The notes beneath the pieces are model-generated. The model had not been told where the DNA came from. It made no database searches and worked only from the letters and a program-made list of their open reading frames with translations. Shown in pieces: positions 1-12,514 of a stretch of DNA of 64,000 nucleotides. The DNA is from Oceanitalea stevensii. GTDB lineage: Bacteria; Actinomycetota; Actinomycetes; Actinomycetales; Actinomycetaceae. The stretch covers positions 346,276 to 410,275 of the forward strand of contig NZ_JACSPO010000001.1 in the NCBI RefSeq assembly GCF_014837105.1. The letters are read 5' to 3'. Each line of letters begins with the position of its first letter. The stretch's first letter is position 1. A program made the position numbers and the translations under genes.

Positions 1-25
1 CTGCTGCGACCGGGCCGACGACGCG

Positions 26-4324
<4,299 letters not shown>

Positions 4325-4567
4325 AGGCTCACCCACCTTTGGGAGAAGAAGGACCCCGGATCGCCCGAGTGAGCCATGTCTAGTGGTTGGGTGAGGGCCG
4401 GTCAACGCCTGTCGGAGGATTTCGTGACGTCGTCACCCGATCGTTCCCTGACGCGTCCCCCGGCAATCTGTACGGCGGTTGAAACAGCGTCAGCGTTCTT
4501 GCCCGCGGCCTGTCCAGCCGTGCCAGGATGACCCGCAAATGACGCTGGCCGACGCTGTGCCCACGGC
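4325..4567. promoter_or_regulatory. Divergent intergenic region with a palindrome
   Basis: This stretch separates the divergent subtilase and flavoprotein genes and must hold both promoters. The clearest element is the inverted repeat GTGACG-T-CGTCAC at 4424-4436, a plausible regulator site. A looser inverted pair, ACAGCGTC near 4484 and GACGCTGT near 4551, flanks the flavoprotein start. No convincing -35/-10 pair was identified by eye. Assignment as an operator is inference. Confidence 0.35.
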
Positions 4568-6175
4568 ATGATCACCGCAGACGCGCTCCGCGGGGTCCCG
4601 CTGTTCTCAGCGCTGCCGCCGGACACCCTCGACTACGTCGCCGGGGCCGTGGAGGACATCCGGCTGGTCGCGGGGGAGTACTTCGCGCAGGAGGGGGACG
4701 AGCGGGCGCTCTTCGTCGTCATCGAGGGCCGCGCCGAGATCACCAAGGTCGTCAACGGGGACGAGCTGGTCATCGGCGTGCGCACCCCGGGCATGCTCTT
4801 CGGTGAGGTGCCGATGACGTTGAGCACCAAGTTCCCGGCCAGCGGGCGCGCGACCGAGCCGACGCGGATCCTGCGGCTGGGCGTCAGCGAGTACCACAGC
4901 CTCGCCGCCCTGGCCCCGTCCGTCGCGGCTCACGTCGGTGGGGTCGCCCGCGGCTACCTCACCGACCTGCAGAGCTGGGCGGCCGCGGTCCCAGAGGCCG
5001 AGGCGCACCTCATCGGCCCCCGCGCGGATCGTCGCGTGCGGGAGATCGCCACCTTCCTCGGCCGCAACGAGATCCCGTTCGAGCGGGTAGCGCCGGACGC
5101 CGCTGCGGCCGACGGGCCCGTGCTCGAGCTGCGCGACGGGAGCCGCCTCGTCGACCCCACCATGCGGGAGGTCGCGGTCGGCGTGGGCCTCGGCGTCCAG
5201 CCGACGGCCACGGAGTACGACGTCGTCATCCTCGGGGCGGGACCCGCCGGGCTCACCGCGGCGGTCAACGGCGCCGCCGAGGGGCTGCGCACCCTCGTCG
5301 TCGAGAGCCTGGCGCCGGGCGGCCAGGCCGGCACGTCGACGCGCATCGAGAACTACACCGGGTTCCCCTACGGGGTGTCCGGTGACGACCTCGCGAGCCG
5401 CGCGCTCAAGCAGGCCCGGCGCCTGGGCGCGGAGATCGTCGTTACGCGGTCGGTGACGGAGATCCGCCCGGGAGGTCACGACGTCGTCCTCTACGGCGGT
5501 GACGTCCTGCGGGCACCGCTCGTCGTCCTCGCCACCGGGGTGGAGTGGCGCAAGCTGGCGCTGCCCGATGTCGACCGGTACCTCGGCAAGGGCGTCTACT
5601 ACGGCGCGGCCCGCAGCGACGCCGGCCTCACCCGCGGCCGGGACATCTGCATCGTCGGTGCGGGCAACTCGGCCGGCCAGGCCGCGGTGTTCTTCTCCCG
5701 CCACGCCCGGTCGGTGACGATGCTCGTCCGCGGACCCTCCCTCGCCGCGAGCATGTCGCAGTACCTCATCGACCAGATCGCCGCGAACAGCACCATCACG
5801 GTGGAGACGCGCAGCCAGATCGTCGGCCTGCACGGTGCCACCGACCTCGAGGCCGTCGACGTGCACGACGCCGCCTCCGACCGCACGTCCCGCCGCGACC
5901 TCACGGAGGTGTTCGTCATGATCGGCGCGGACGCCGTCACCGGGTGGCTCCCGGCGTCGGTCGCGCGCGACGTCAACGGCTACGTCCGCACCGGGCCCGA
6001 CGTCGCCCCGGAGTGGACCGCCGACCGACGCCCCTTCGCGCTCGAGACGAGCGTGCCCGGCATCTTTGCCGTCGGTGACGTGCGCTCCGGGTCGGTCAAG
6101 CGCGTCGCGGCGGGGGTGGGGGAGGGCGGCATGGCGATCGCCCACGCCCACCAGTACCTCGCGCTCAGCCGGTAG
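4568..6175 (+). CDS. Cyclic-nucleotide-domain / thioredoxin-reductase-like FAD oxidoreductase
   Basis: Cytoplasmic flavoprotein of 535 residues. Residues 1-130 form a cNMP-binding (CRP-type) sensor domain with no helix-turn-helix. Residues 145-210 resemble a degenerate thioredoxin-like fold without cysteines. From about 217 there is a thioredoxin-reductase fold: FAD site ILGAGPAGLTAA (221-232) and the second dinucleotide site IVGAGNSAG (362-370), with the closing GIFAVGDV motif near the C-terminus. The redox-active CxxC normally lying just before the NAD(P)H site is absent; the segment reads GKGVYYGAARSDAG. The protein therefore probably passes electrons to a partner other than thioredoxin, under control of a cyclic nucleotide (inference). 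No strong Shine-Dalgarno precedes the ATG. Similar cNMP-TrxB fusions are common in actinobacteria; function is not established. Confidence 0.88.
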   Translation: MITADALRGVPLFSALPPDTLDYVAGAVEDIRLVAGEYFAQEGDERALFVVIEGRAEITKVVNGDELVIGVRTPGMLFGEVPMTLSTKFPASGRATEPTRILRLGVSEYHSLAALAPSVAAHVGGVARGYLTDLQSWAAAVPEAEAHLIGPRADRRVREIATFLGRNEIPFERVAPDAAAADGPVLELRDGSRLVDPTMREVAVGVGLGVQPTATEYDVVILGAGPAGLTAAVNGAAEGLRTLVVESLAPGGQAGTSTRIENYTGFPYGVSGDDLASRALKQARRLGAEIVVTRSVTEIRPGGHDVVLYGGDVLRAPLVVLATGVEWRKLALPDVDRYLGKGVYYGAARSDAGLTRGRDICIVGAGNSAGQAAVFFSRHARSVTMLVRGPSLAASMSQYLIDQIAANSTITVETRSQIVGLHGATDLEAVDVHDAASDRTSRRDLTEVFVMIGADAVTGWLPASVARDVNGYVRTGPDVAPEWTADRRPFALETSVPGIFAVGDVRSGSVKRVAAGVGEGGMAIAHAHQYLALSR

Positions 6176-6267
6176 CCACCGACTCGGGCGTAGCGGCACG
6201 CCGATGCCTCGCCCTAGAGTCGGTACCGGGCCGCCGCGCCGTGGCGACCGGACCCGAGGAGACGGCC

Positions 6268-6615
6268 ATGGCCGAGACCGACATCGACGTCAGCGTCCCA
6301 CCGAGCGGCACCGGCTGCGCCGAGTGCCTGCCCGGCGGCGGCTGGTGGGTGCACCTGCGCCGCTGCGCGACCTGCGGGCACATCGGCTGCTGCGACAGCT
6401 CTCCGGGCCAGCACGCGACCGGCCACTACGAGAGCACGGGCCACCGCTTCATGCGCAGCTTCGAACCGGGGGAGACGTGGTACTGGGACTTCCAGGACCA
6501 GATCTCGATCGAGGGACCCGAGCTCGCTCCGCCGCAGCACCACCCGACGGACCAGCCCACCCCGGGGCCTGCGGGCCTCGTGCCGGCCGACTGGCTCGAG
6601 CGCATCCACCGCTGA
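6268..6615 (+). CDS. UBP-type zinc-finger protein
   Basis: Small protein of 115 residues that is essentially one ZnF-UBP domain. Putative ligands are Cys17, Cys20, Cys33, Cys36, Cys41 and His49/His53/His59 in the pattern CxxC...CxxCGHIGCC...H...GH. The family binds zinc and, in eukaryotes, the ubiquitin C-terminus; the bacterial role is unknown. ATG 6268 was chosen because GAGGAGA sits 6-7 nt upstream; a GTG at 6241 would add nine residues. It follows the flavoprotein after about 90 bp and could be cotranscribed with it. Confidence 0.85.
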   Translation: MAETDIDVSVPPSGTGCAECLPGGGWWVHLRRCATCGHIGCCDSSPGQHATGHYESTGHRFMRSFEPGETWYWDFQDQISIEGPELAPPQHHPTDQPTPGPAGLVPADWLERIHR

Positions 6616-6701
6616 GACGACGAGCGACAGGCCCGCCGATCGCGGCGCGCACCACGGCGCCTCCCTGCGAGCTCCTGCCGTCGCGTGCCACGGTCCGGCC
6701 G

Positions 6702-7499
6702 TCAGGCGACGGCGACGACGACGGCGGACGCGTCGCTGCGCCACACCGTGCCGACGTCCCGGAAGCCGGCGGCCGTGAGTGCAGCGGCGTGCTCGACCTC
6801 CCGCACGAAGACGCGGGGCTGACGCGGGCCGAGGGCGGTGGCACGGGCCGCGAGGAGCGGCGCGAACTCGGGGACCGCCTCGACGTGCCGCCAGAACTCC
6901 GGCCACGTCGGCGCACCGGACCCCGCCGAGGGGTGGCGGCGGAGGGTGCGGGCGAGGGCGTGCCGGCCGACCGCGGAGTCCGCGGCGCCGGGCGGCACCG
7001 TGTCGACGTTGACGAGCACCCCGCCGCGGGGCAGCACGGCCCACACCTCCCCGTACACGCGGGCCAGGACGTCCAGGGAGAGCCAGTGGGTCGTCGTCGC
7101 GGTGACGACGGCGTCGACGGCGTCGGCCCCGCCCCGCGGGACGGCGTCCAGCCACCCGGGGTGGCGGAGGTCCCCGACGACGCGGTGGACGCCGTCGCCC
7201 GGGTACGCGCGCCGTCCGAGCTCGAGGAGGAAGGGGTCGACGTCCAGGCCGGTGACCGTGCAGCCGGGGAAGAGGGCCCGTGCCGCGCGGGCGAAGGAGC
7301 CGGTCCCGGTCCCGAGGTCGAGAAGGCTGCGAGGTTCCCGTCCGAGGATGTCGCGCACCGCGTCGAGCGCGACGGTGAGCTGGGTCGCCCTCTCGGGCAC
7401 GTACGCCGCCTGGAAGGTCTCCCACTCCGCCGCTGCCCACGCCCACGGACCGTCGGCGGCGACCTCTGTGGCCCGCGCGGCGCCGACGGGCGCGCTCAC
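6702..7499 (-). CDS. SAM-dependent methyltransferase of the azole-peptide cluster
   Basis: Class I methyltransferase, 265 residues, cytoplasmic. The SAM-binding motif I LLDLGTGTGSF is near residue 60, followed by an acidic strand end (GLDVD). The GTG start overlaps the stop of the upstream CPBP gene by 4 bp (GTGA), so it is translationally coupled and is the last gene of the azole-peptide operon. In known linear azole peptides such as plantazolicin a methyltransferase of similar size methylates the N-terminal amine after leader removal. A corresponding tailoring role here is inferred from context. The overall fold also matches generic small-molecule methyltransferases such as trans-aconitate or ubiquinone-type enzymes. 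Confidence 0.85.
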   Translation of the reverse strand: MSAPVGAARATEVAADGPWAWAAAEWETFQAAYVPERATQLTVALDAVRDILGREPRSLLDLGTGTGSFARAARALFPGCTVTGLDVDPFLLELGRRAYPGDGVHRVVGDLRHPGWLDAVPRGGADAVDAVVTATTTHWLSLDVLARVYGEVWAVLPRGGVLVNVDTVPPGAADSAVGRHALARTLRRHPSAGSGAPTWPEFWRHVEAVPEFAPLLAARATALGPRQPRVFVREVEHAAALTAAGFRDVGTVWRSDASAVVVAVA

Positions 7500-8239
7500 C
7501 GGACGGCGCCCGTCGAGGCCGGCACCCGTGGTGCTGTCGCCCCGAGGAGGAAGACGGCGTGCGCGACGACGAGTGGGACGAGGGCGGGAACCGCGAGGTA
7601 CAGCAGGCCGTGCACGGCTCCCACCACCGCGGCTCCCACCATCGGGAAGAACGCGGCGCTCAGGCTGGGCATCCCCACCGCCTGGACCCCGACGAAGAGG
7701 GCGGTCGCGACGGTGACGGCCGCCGCGGGGCCCCAGCCCTCGAGGACGTGCAGCAGGACGACGCGGAACACGACCTCCTCCCCGGCGACGTAGGCGACGA
7801 CGGTCACGACCGCGACACCGGGGCTCGCCACCCGCCCGACCGCCCGGAACTGCCGCACCCACCCGCCCCCGCCGGAGGCGAGCCATGTCTCGGCGGAGCC
7901 GCGGGTCACGCCGACGACCGCGCGGACCAGCACCGCGGACAGGCCGAGCGAGCCGATCCCGAGCAGCGCCGCCAGAGCCAGCAGCGCGGGCGACCAGCCG
8001 CTGACGAGCGGGCCGGTCGAGGGGCCGACGAGGAGCCACAGGACGACGGCGAGCACGAGCTGCGCGAGCGCGGCACCGGCGAGCTTGAGCGCGTCGTCGA
8101 CGTCCTTCTCGCTGTGCCGCTCGGTGAGCGAGGCGGCCTGCGCGACCCGGCGGGCGAGCGTCCCGAACCGCCCGACGACGTGGCGGTACACCACCGCGTA
8201 GAACACCATGACGACGGCGCATACGACGACGGCGCTCAC
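7496..8239 (-). CDS. CPBP-family intramembrane metalloprotease (second of pair)
   Basis: Polytopic membrane protein of 247 residues from a GTG start that overlaps the preceding CPBP gene by 4 bp. Several hydrophobic helices are visible. The CPBP (Abi/Rce1-like) motif EEVVFR occurs at 154-159, and a later helix carries the second His region (GAVHGLLYLAV) with a terminal PLVVAHAVF. CPBP proteins in bacteriocin clusters cleave leader peptides or give self-immunity (SagE-type). Position between YcaO and the methyltransferase supports one of these roles. Having two adjacent CPBP genes suggests a split between processing and immunity, or a heterodimer (inference). Confidence 0.85.
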   Translation of the reverse strand: MSAVVVCAVVMVFYAVVYRHVVGRFGTLARRVAQAASLTERHSEKDVDDALKLAGAALAQLVLAVVLWLLVGPSTGPLVSGWSPALLALAALLGIGSLGLSAVLVRAVVGVTRGSAETWLASGGGGWVRQFRAVGRVASPGVAVVTVVAYVAGEEVVFRVVLLHVLEGWGPAAAVTVATALFVGVQAVGMPSLSAAFFPMVGAAVVGAVHGLLYLAVPALVPLVVAHAVFLLGATAPRVPASTGAVR

Positions 8240-9135
8240 CGCGCCCACCCCCCGGCCGGGACGCGCGACCCGGTCTGCCGGCCGGCGGCGACGCCTGCCC
8301 GGACGTTGACGACGACGTGCGCCGTGACGGCCGGCAGCATCGAGCCGGTCAGCAGCACCAGCGCGAGCGCGATGACGGACAGCGGGAGGAACGCCAGGGG
8401 CTGTCCGGGCCCGAGCTCGGCGTGGGAGAGCGCGAAGAGGACGGTGACCGCGACCAACGCCGCCGCACCACCGACGCCGCCGACGGCCAGGGCGGCCCAC
8501 ACGAGCAGGCCGCGGAAGGCGAGCTCCTCGAGGACGGCGCACGCCACGAGGTGGCCGGTGACGGTCGCTGGCCGAGGAGCTTCGACAGCTGCTGGCCCAC
8601 TCGACGCCCGAGAGAGCGGTCGGCTGACCGGCGAGGAGCCGGGACCGGAGCTGCGCGCCGGCGTCCCGGGCGGTCGACTCGCCCACGCCCAGCGAGGAGC
8701 CGTGCCCGGCGCGGGGCGCATCGGCCCGCCGCGGGCCCGTGCGCGGATCACGCGCACGATGCGGTCGTACGCCCAGATGGCGGCCAGTCCGCCGAGTCCG
8801 CCGACGGCGACGAACGCGACGAGGGCCAGGGGCCACGACAGGCCGCCGAGGTCGAGCCACCCACCGTCGCCCAGCGCGGCGGCGCGGCCGAGACCGAGCC
8901 ACCCGCCGTCGCCCACCGCGGCGGCGGCGCCGAGGCCCAGCCAGCCACCGCCGTCGTCATCCACGGAACCCGCCCGTCCGACGGGGCCGATGCCCGCCAC
9001 CCCGATCCCCACCACCAGCGCGGCGAGCAGGAGACCGGCATGGAGGCGGAGGAAGCTCAGTGGCCCGGGGCGGGGGAGGAGGCCCAGCAGCGTCCCGGCC
9101 ACCGTCGCCGTCGCGGGGCCGAGCACCCAGACCAC
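8236..9135 (-). CDS. CPBP-family intramembrane metalloprotease (first of pair), with a suspect frame patch
   Basis: Membrane protein of 299 residues starting with GTG 22 bp after the YcaO stop. The CPBP motif EELAFRG is at 203-209, followed by FALSHAELG and a terminal HVVVN helix. Residues 61-98 hold three imperfect 14-15-residue repeats (DGGGWLGLGxAAAxG type). Residues about 142-190 are oddly Pro/Ser/Arg-rich. Over the same DNA (8570-8707) the high-GC3 signal moves through the two other frames before returning, as expected from three single-base deletions by mutation or sequencing error. The true protein may differ in that segment. Expected role: leader removal or immunity in the azole-peptide pathway (inference). 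Confidence 0.75.
   Translation of the reverse strand: MVWVLGPATATVAGTLLGLLPRPGPLSFLRLHAGLLLAALVVGIGVAGIGPVGRAGSVDDDGGGWLGLGAAAAVGDGGWLGLGRAAALGDGGWLDLGGLSWPLALVAFVAVGGLGGLAAIWAYDRIVRVIRARARGGPMRPAPGTAPRWAWASRPPGTPARSSGPGSSPVSRPLSRASSGPAAVEAPRPATVTGHLVACAVLEELAFRGLLVWAALAVGGVGGAAALVAVTVLFALSHAELGPGQPLAFLPLSVIALALVLLTGSMLPAVTAHVVVNVRAGVAAGRQTGSRVPAGGWAR
8842..8955 (-). repeat. Short tandem repeat inside the first CPBP gene
   Basis: About 2.7 copies of a 42-45 nt unit encode three DGG(G)WLGLG segments (residues 61-98 of the CPBP protein) separated by Ala-rich linkers. The repeat lies between predicted membrane helices, probably a loop. Copies diverge slightly, so it is an established rather than very recent expansion. 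Confidence 0.6.
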
Positions 9136-9157
9136 GGCGGTGGCGTACGCGACGGTC

Positions 9158-10546
9158 TCAGGGGTACGGATGGGGAGCCTCCCTCCCCGTGCACCCGCCG
9201 TAGGCGGCGAAGCGCGGGTGGCGCGCCGGCGGGGCGCTCGGCAGGGACAGGGTGAGGACGTCCGGGGACCAGGTGCGCATGGTGACCATGCCGAGGTCGC
9301 GGATGTCGACCGTCGTGAGGTCGAGCAGGACGAGGTCCTTGCCGGTGTCGCGGAACGCGTCGACGATCCGTGCCGCGCCCGCCGCGGGGTCGCTCGGGCC
9401 GTCGGACGGGAGGTCCTCGTCGCTCACCTCGGGCCCCGCGGTGAACCGCTCGACCACTCGCTCGGCCAACGGACCCGACGCGTAGAGCGCGACGTTCTCG
9501 TCGAGGTCGTACAGGCCCTCGGCGCGGGCCGCGCCGCCCTCGACGGAGCGCCGGAACAGCAGCACCTTCACCAGCTGCGCCACCGCCGCGCCCTCGAGGA
9601 AGGCCTTGGTGACGGCACCCGCGAGCGTGAGGTCGCAGCCCAGCCCCACCGCCACCCGCGGGGCGCGAGGGGAGGTGACGAGGCACGCGACGGCGAAGCC
9701 CGGCAGGTCCGCGCTCGGGAGCAGGACGAACGTCGGCTGCTCGGCGCCCGCCGGCAGCACCTCCGCGATCCGCCGCCGGGCGGACGCCGTGCGGGCACCG
9801 CCGACGAGCCGGTAGGCGCGCCCGCCGCCGTACCAGTGCCCCATCGCGGCGTCGATCTGGACGAGCTCGAGCAGGCAGTTGAGCAGGGCGGCGGCCGTCG
9901 TCGTGTGGGCGGCGCTGCCGGTGCTCACCCCGCTCACGACGTGCGGCTCGCCGGGGAAGCCGTGGTACCCGGGGGAGGCCTCCTGGGCGAGCATCCACCG
10001 CTGGCCGCCGTCGACGAGCGAGCGGCAGCGCAGCCAGGTGACCGGCTCGGCGGGGTCGAGCCTCCGGAAGGGGAAGCCCTCCCGGGCGAGCATCTCGTCG
10101 GTGAACCACCCGTCGGGCGGGACGAGCACCCGGTGACCGGACGCGCGCATGTCCGCGAGCGACGCGACGCGGCTCTCGTGGCGCGGGGCGACCTGGCTCA
10201 TCACGTGCGAGTACCGCTCCACGGTCTCGCCGAGCGTCTTGACCACCGACTCCGTCACCGACGGCCCGGATCCACCGATGTGGTAGGCCCCGGCCGCCGG
10301 GGGCTCGGTGCCGCGCAGGACGTGGACGCCGGTCATCTCCCCGCCCGCGATGACGAGCCGGGGGTCCAGCCGCCCCGGCAGCACGAAGCCGATCTGCTGC
10401 GCCAGCCCGGTCAGCGGCCCGACCATCCGCGACAGCAGCCGGCGGGTCGAGGGCGTGAGCACGCCGGTCCCGGTGACCTGGACGTCCAGCGCCGGGCCGG
10501 CCGCGCCGTCGTCGACGTCGGCCACCGTCCGTGTCTCCGTGCTCAT
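9158..10546 (-). CDS. YcaO-domain azoline cyclodehydratase
   Basis: ATP-dependent cyclodehydratase of 462 residues that converts Cys/Ser/Thr of the precursor core to thiazoline/oxazoline by phosphorylating backbone amides. YcaO features visible are GSGPSVTESVVKTLGETVERYSH (first half split here: acidic Glu-rich ATP-site helix near 100-115), the TGSAAHTTTAAALLNCLLE segment with Glu and Gln/Asp ligands, and a Pro-rich C-terminus ending PHPYP. That PxPxP-like tail is characteristic of azoline-forming YcaO enzymes. AGGAGG precedes ATG 10546. The partner leader-binding protein is encoded immediately upstream (16 bp gap). As a stand-alone YcaO with a separate ocin-ThiF-like partner it fits the F-protein-dependent class of TOMM cyclodehydratases (inference from architecture). 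Confidence 0.93.
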   Translation of the reverse strand: MSTETRTVADVDDGAAGPALDVQVTGTGVLTPSTRRLLSRMVGPLTGLAQQIGFVLPGRLDPRLVIAGGEMTGVHVLRGTEPPAAGAYHIGGSGPSVTESVVKTLGETVERYSHVMSQVAPRHESRVASLADMRASGHRVLVPPDGWFTDEMLAREGFPFRRLDPAEPVTWLRCRSLVDGGQRWMLAQEASPGYHGFPGEPHVVSGVSTGSAAHTTTAAALLNCLLELVQIDAAMGHWYGGGRAYRLVGGARTASARRRIAEVLPAGAEQPTFVLLPSADLPGFAVACLVTSPRAPRVAVGLGCDLTLAGAVTKAFLEGAAVAQLVKVLLFRRSVEGGAARAEGLYDLDENVALYASGPLAERVVERFTAGPEVSDEDLPSDGPSDPAAGAARIVDAFRDTGKDLVLLDLTTVDIRDLGMVTMRTWSPDVLTLSLPSAPPARHPRFAAYGGCTGREAPHPYP

Positions 10547-10562
10547 CGCCGCCCGCCTCCTC

Positions 10563-11603
10563 TCACGCGCCGTCGAGGACCGCGCGGACGTCGAAGAACA
10601 GCTCCTCGTCGCGCGCGTAGGGCTCCGGGCCGCACGCCGGGCACCCGGGCAGCCGCAGCACCTCGTTGTAGGTGAGCTCCATCGTCGGCAGGTAGATGTT
10701 CAGCGCCTTGCCGACGGTGAAGGTCGTGCCGGTGAGGAGCATGTTGAGGGCCTCCGCGGCGGTGTGGGCGGCGAGCATCGCGCCGAGCACCGGCTCCACC
10801 TCCGGCACGGCGCCCGCCGCCCGCCCCTGCGCGAGCGCCGTCTTGTACCGCAGGTAGCTCGCGCTCTCCCGCAGGTTCATCGCCACCCGCGCCTCGAAGC
10901 ACTCGTAGCAGGCCGAGCGGTGTGGCACCGTCAGGGGCCCGACGACGAGCGACGGGCCGTCGACGACGGCGTGCAGCCAGGTGAACCCGCAGTGCATCGC
11001 GAGCCGGTTGAGGACGACGGCGACGTGCGGCCGGACCGACTCCTGCGGGGCGACGACGAGGTGGTCGCGCCAGCCCGCGAAGGCCTCCGCCGCCTCGGCG
11101 AGGGCGAAGGGGTCCGCTGCCGTCCCGGGCCGTGCCGCCAGGGCGAGGAGCGCGCCGTCGTCCTCCGTGCGCACGCGCGTGCCCGCCACGGCCAGGCTCT
11201 CCGCGAGCAGGTCGGCGACGCGGCCGGCGAGCGCGGAGGAGCCGAGGACGACCGGCTCGCTCACCTCCGTGGCCGCGCCGCCGCCGAAGGGCAGCAGCGC
11301 CGGGGCTGCGCGCGCGACGTAGGCGTCCAGCGCCGTCGTCGGCCCGTCCTCGAGGGCGCCGAGGTCGGTGAGGTGGTCGAGCAGCCCGTCCACGTCCCGC
11401 CGGGAGACGCCGGCCTCCCGGGCGAGCTCGGCGACCGTCCGTGAGCCGTCCAGCAGCTCGACCAGCCGGGCGAGCGCGCCCGCTCCGGAGGAGTCGGAGA
11501 GCGTGTAGGACTCAGCGCTCCACCCGCCGTGCCGCAGCTCGACGACGTCGGGGCTGTGCGGCACGGCCGTGAAGTGTGGCTTGATGCGCGGGCGGGTGGC
11601 CAC
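10563..11603 (-). CDS. TOMM precursor leader-peptide-binding protein (ocin-ThiF-like)
   Basis: Protein of 346 residues that recruits the precursor leader to the YcaO enzyme. An N-terminal winged-helix RRE-like segment is visible at about 30-85 (LARLVELLDGSRTVAELARE then DVDGLLDHLTDLGALED). A degenerate E1/ThiF-like region follows, and there are two Cys pairs, CYEC near 230 and CPAC near 320, which probably hold structural zinc. The GTG start lies 3 bp after the SagB stop with AAGGAG in front, indicating tight coupling. No Rossmann ATP site of a functional E1 is evident, as is usual in this family. Genes of this type are diagnostic of azole-peptide clusters. Confidence 0.9.
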   Translation of the reverse strand: MATRPRIKPHFTAVPHSPDVVELRHGGWSAESYTLSDSSGAGALARLVELLDGSRTVAELAREAGVSRRDVDGLLDHLTDLGALEDGPTTALDAYVARAAPALLPFGGGAATEVSEPVVLGSSALAGRVADLLAESLAVAGTRVRTEDDGALLALAARPGTAADPFALAEAAEAFAGWRDHLVVAPQESVRPHVAVVLNRLAMHCGFTWLHAVVDGPSLVVGPLTVPHRSACYECFEARVAMNLRESASYLRYKTALAQGRAAGAVPEVEPVLGAMLAAHTAAEALNMLLTGTTFTVGKALNIYLPTMELTYNEVLRLPGCPACGPEPYARDEELFFDVRAVLDGA

Positions 11604-11606
11604 GGG

Positions 11607-12509
11607 TCACTCCTTCGCTCCGATGACGACGACGTGGACGATCGCCTCGTTGACGCCGTCCATCCCCAGGGCCTCGTGCGCCTCGTCGTCGTAGACCGAG
11701 GAGCACGGGACGCTGCCCAGGCCGATGGCGGTCGCCGCGAGGTCGAGGTGGGCGGCCATCGCCCCGGCCTCGAGCAGCAGGTGCCGCATCCCGCGAGCCC
11801 CGTACTTGCGCATGCTCCGCCACGGCCGCGCGACGAGCAGGCAGAGCACGGCCGCCCGGTCCCACATGAGGAGCTCGCGCGAGACGGCCATCGCGTCGAG
11901 CACCCCGTCGACGGCGGCACCGTCGCCGCGGGGCGAGAGCGCGTGGCGGCGGGAGTCGTAGGTGTAGACACCGCGCGGAACGCCGGTGACGCGCAGGGCG
12001 ACGACGTCGAGCCGGACGGGGAAGAGCGCGCCGGCGCTCGCGGTGGTGCGGAACGGACGGTGCGGGTCGGGCGACGTCGTGCCCGCCGCGGCGTGGGCGA
12101 GGGCAGCGAGGTCGCGCAGCCGGATCGGCTCACCGGTGAAGGAGCGGACGCTGCGGCGGTCCGCCAGTGCCGTGCCGAGTGTCATCGGAAGGGGAGCGAC
12201 CGGCGGGAGGGGGATCGCGCCGTCGTCGTCCACGGTCTCGTCGACGAGGGCCCCGATGCCGCTGCCCACCTCGCTGAGGAACAGGCCGACCGAGGCCTCG
12301 AACTCCGCGTCGCGGCGGCGCAGGCGCGAGGCGACGAGGAAGGTCTCCGCCGACCGCGGCCCGCCCGCCCCGAAGGGCAGCGCGTCGTGGCGGAAGGGGT
12401 GGGTGAGGTGGCCGGTCGCCCGCGCCGCCGCCTGCAGCGGCCGGAAGCCGTTGGTGAAGACGGCGGCGGTGAGGGCGGTCGGGTCGGCCGACCCGTCGAG
12501 GGGTGGCAT
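11607..12509 (-). CDS. SagB-family FMN-dependent azoline dehydrogenase
   Basis: Nitroreductase-fold enzyme of 300 residues that oxidises thiazolines/oxazolines to aromatic thiazoles/oxazoles with FMN. Family signatures seen are RRSVRSFTGEPIRLRDLAAL (FMN-phosphate-binding N-terminal strand/helix, residues about 118-137), TTASAGALFPV near 155, and the C-terminal GLGSVPCSSVYDDEAHEALG and IVHVVVIG. It has an extra N-terminal about 100 residues, usual for SagB proteins. It starts 5 bp after the VOC stop with a poor Shine-Dalgarno, so translation probably depends on coupling. Its presence predicts that the mature peptide has aromatic azoles rather than only azolines. Confidence 0.92.
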   Translation of the reverse strand: MPPLDGSADPTALTAAVFTNGFRPLQAAARATGHLTHPFRHDALPFGAGGPRSAETFLVASRLRRRDAEFEASVGLFLSEVGSGIGALVDETVDDDGAIPLPPVAPLPMTLGTALADRRSVRSFTGEPIRLRDLAALAHAAAGTTSPDPHRPFRTTASAGALFPVRLDVVALRVTGVPRGVYTYDSRRHALSPRGDGAAVDGVLDAMAVSRELLMWDRAAVLCLLVARPWRSMRKYGARGMRHLLLEAGAMAAHLDLAATAIGLGSVPCSSVYDDEAHEALGMDGVNEAIVHVVVIGAKE

Positions 12510-12514
12510 GGCGG

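Noticed and set aside
7559..10675. 1038-codon plus-strand open frame across the azole-peptide genes
   Set aside because: Antisense to CPBP, YcaO and ThiF-like genes with clear motifs; no recognisable domain and low-complexity content.
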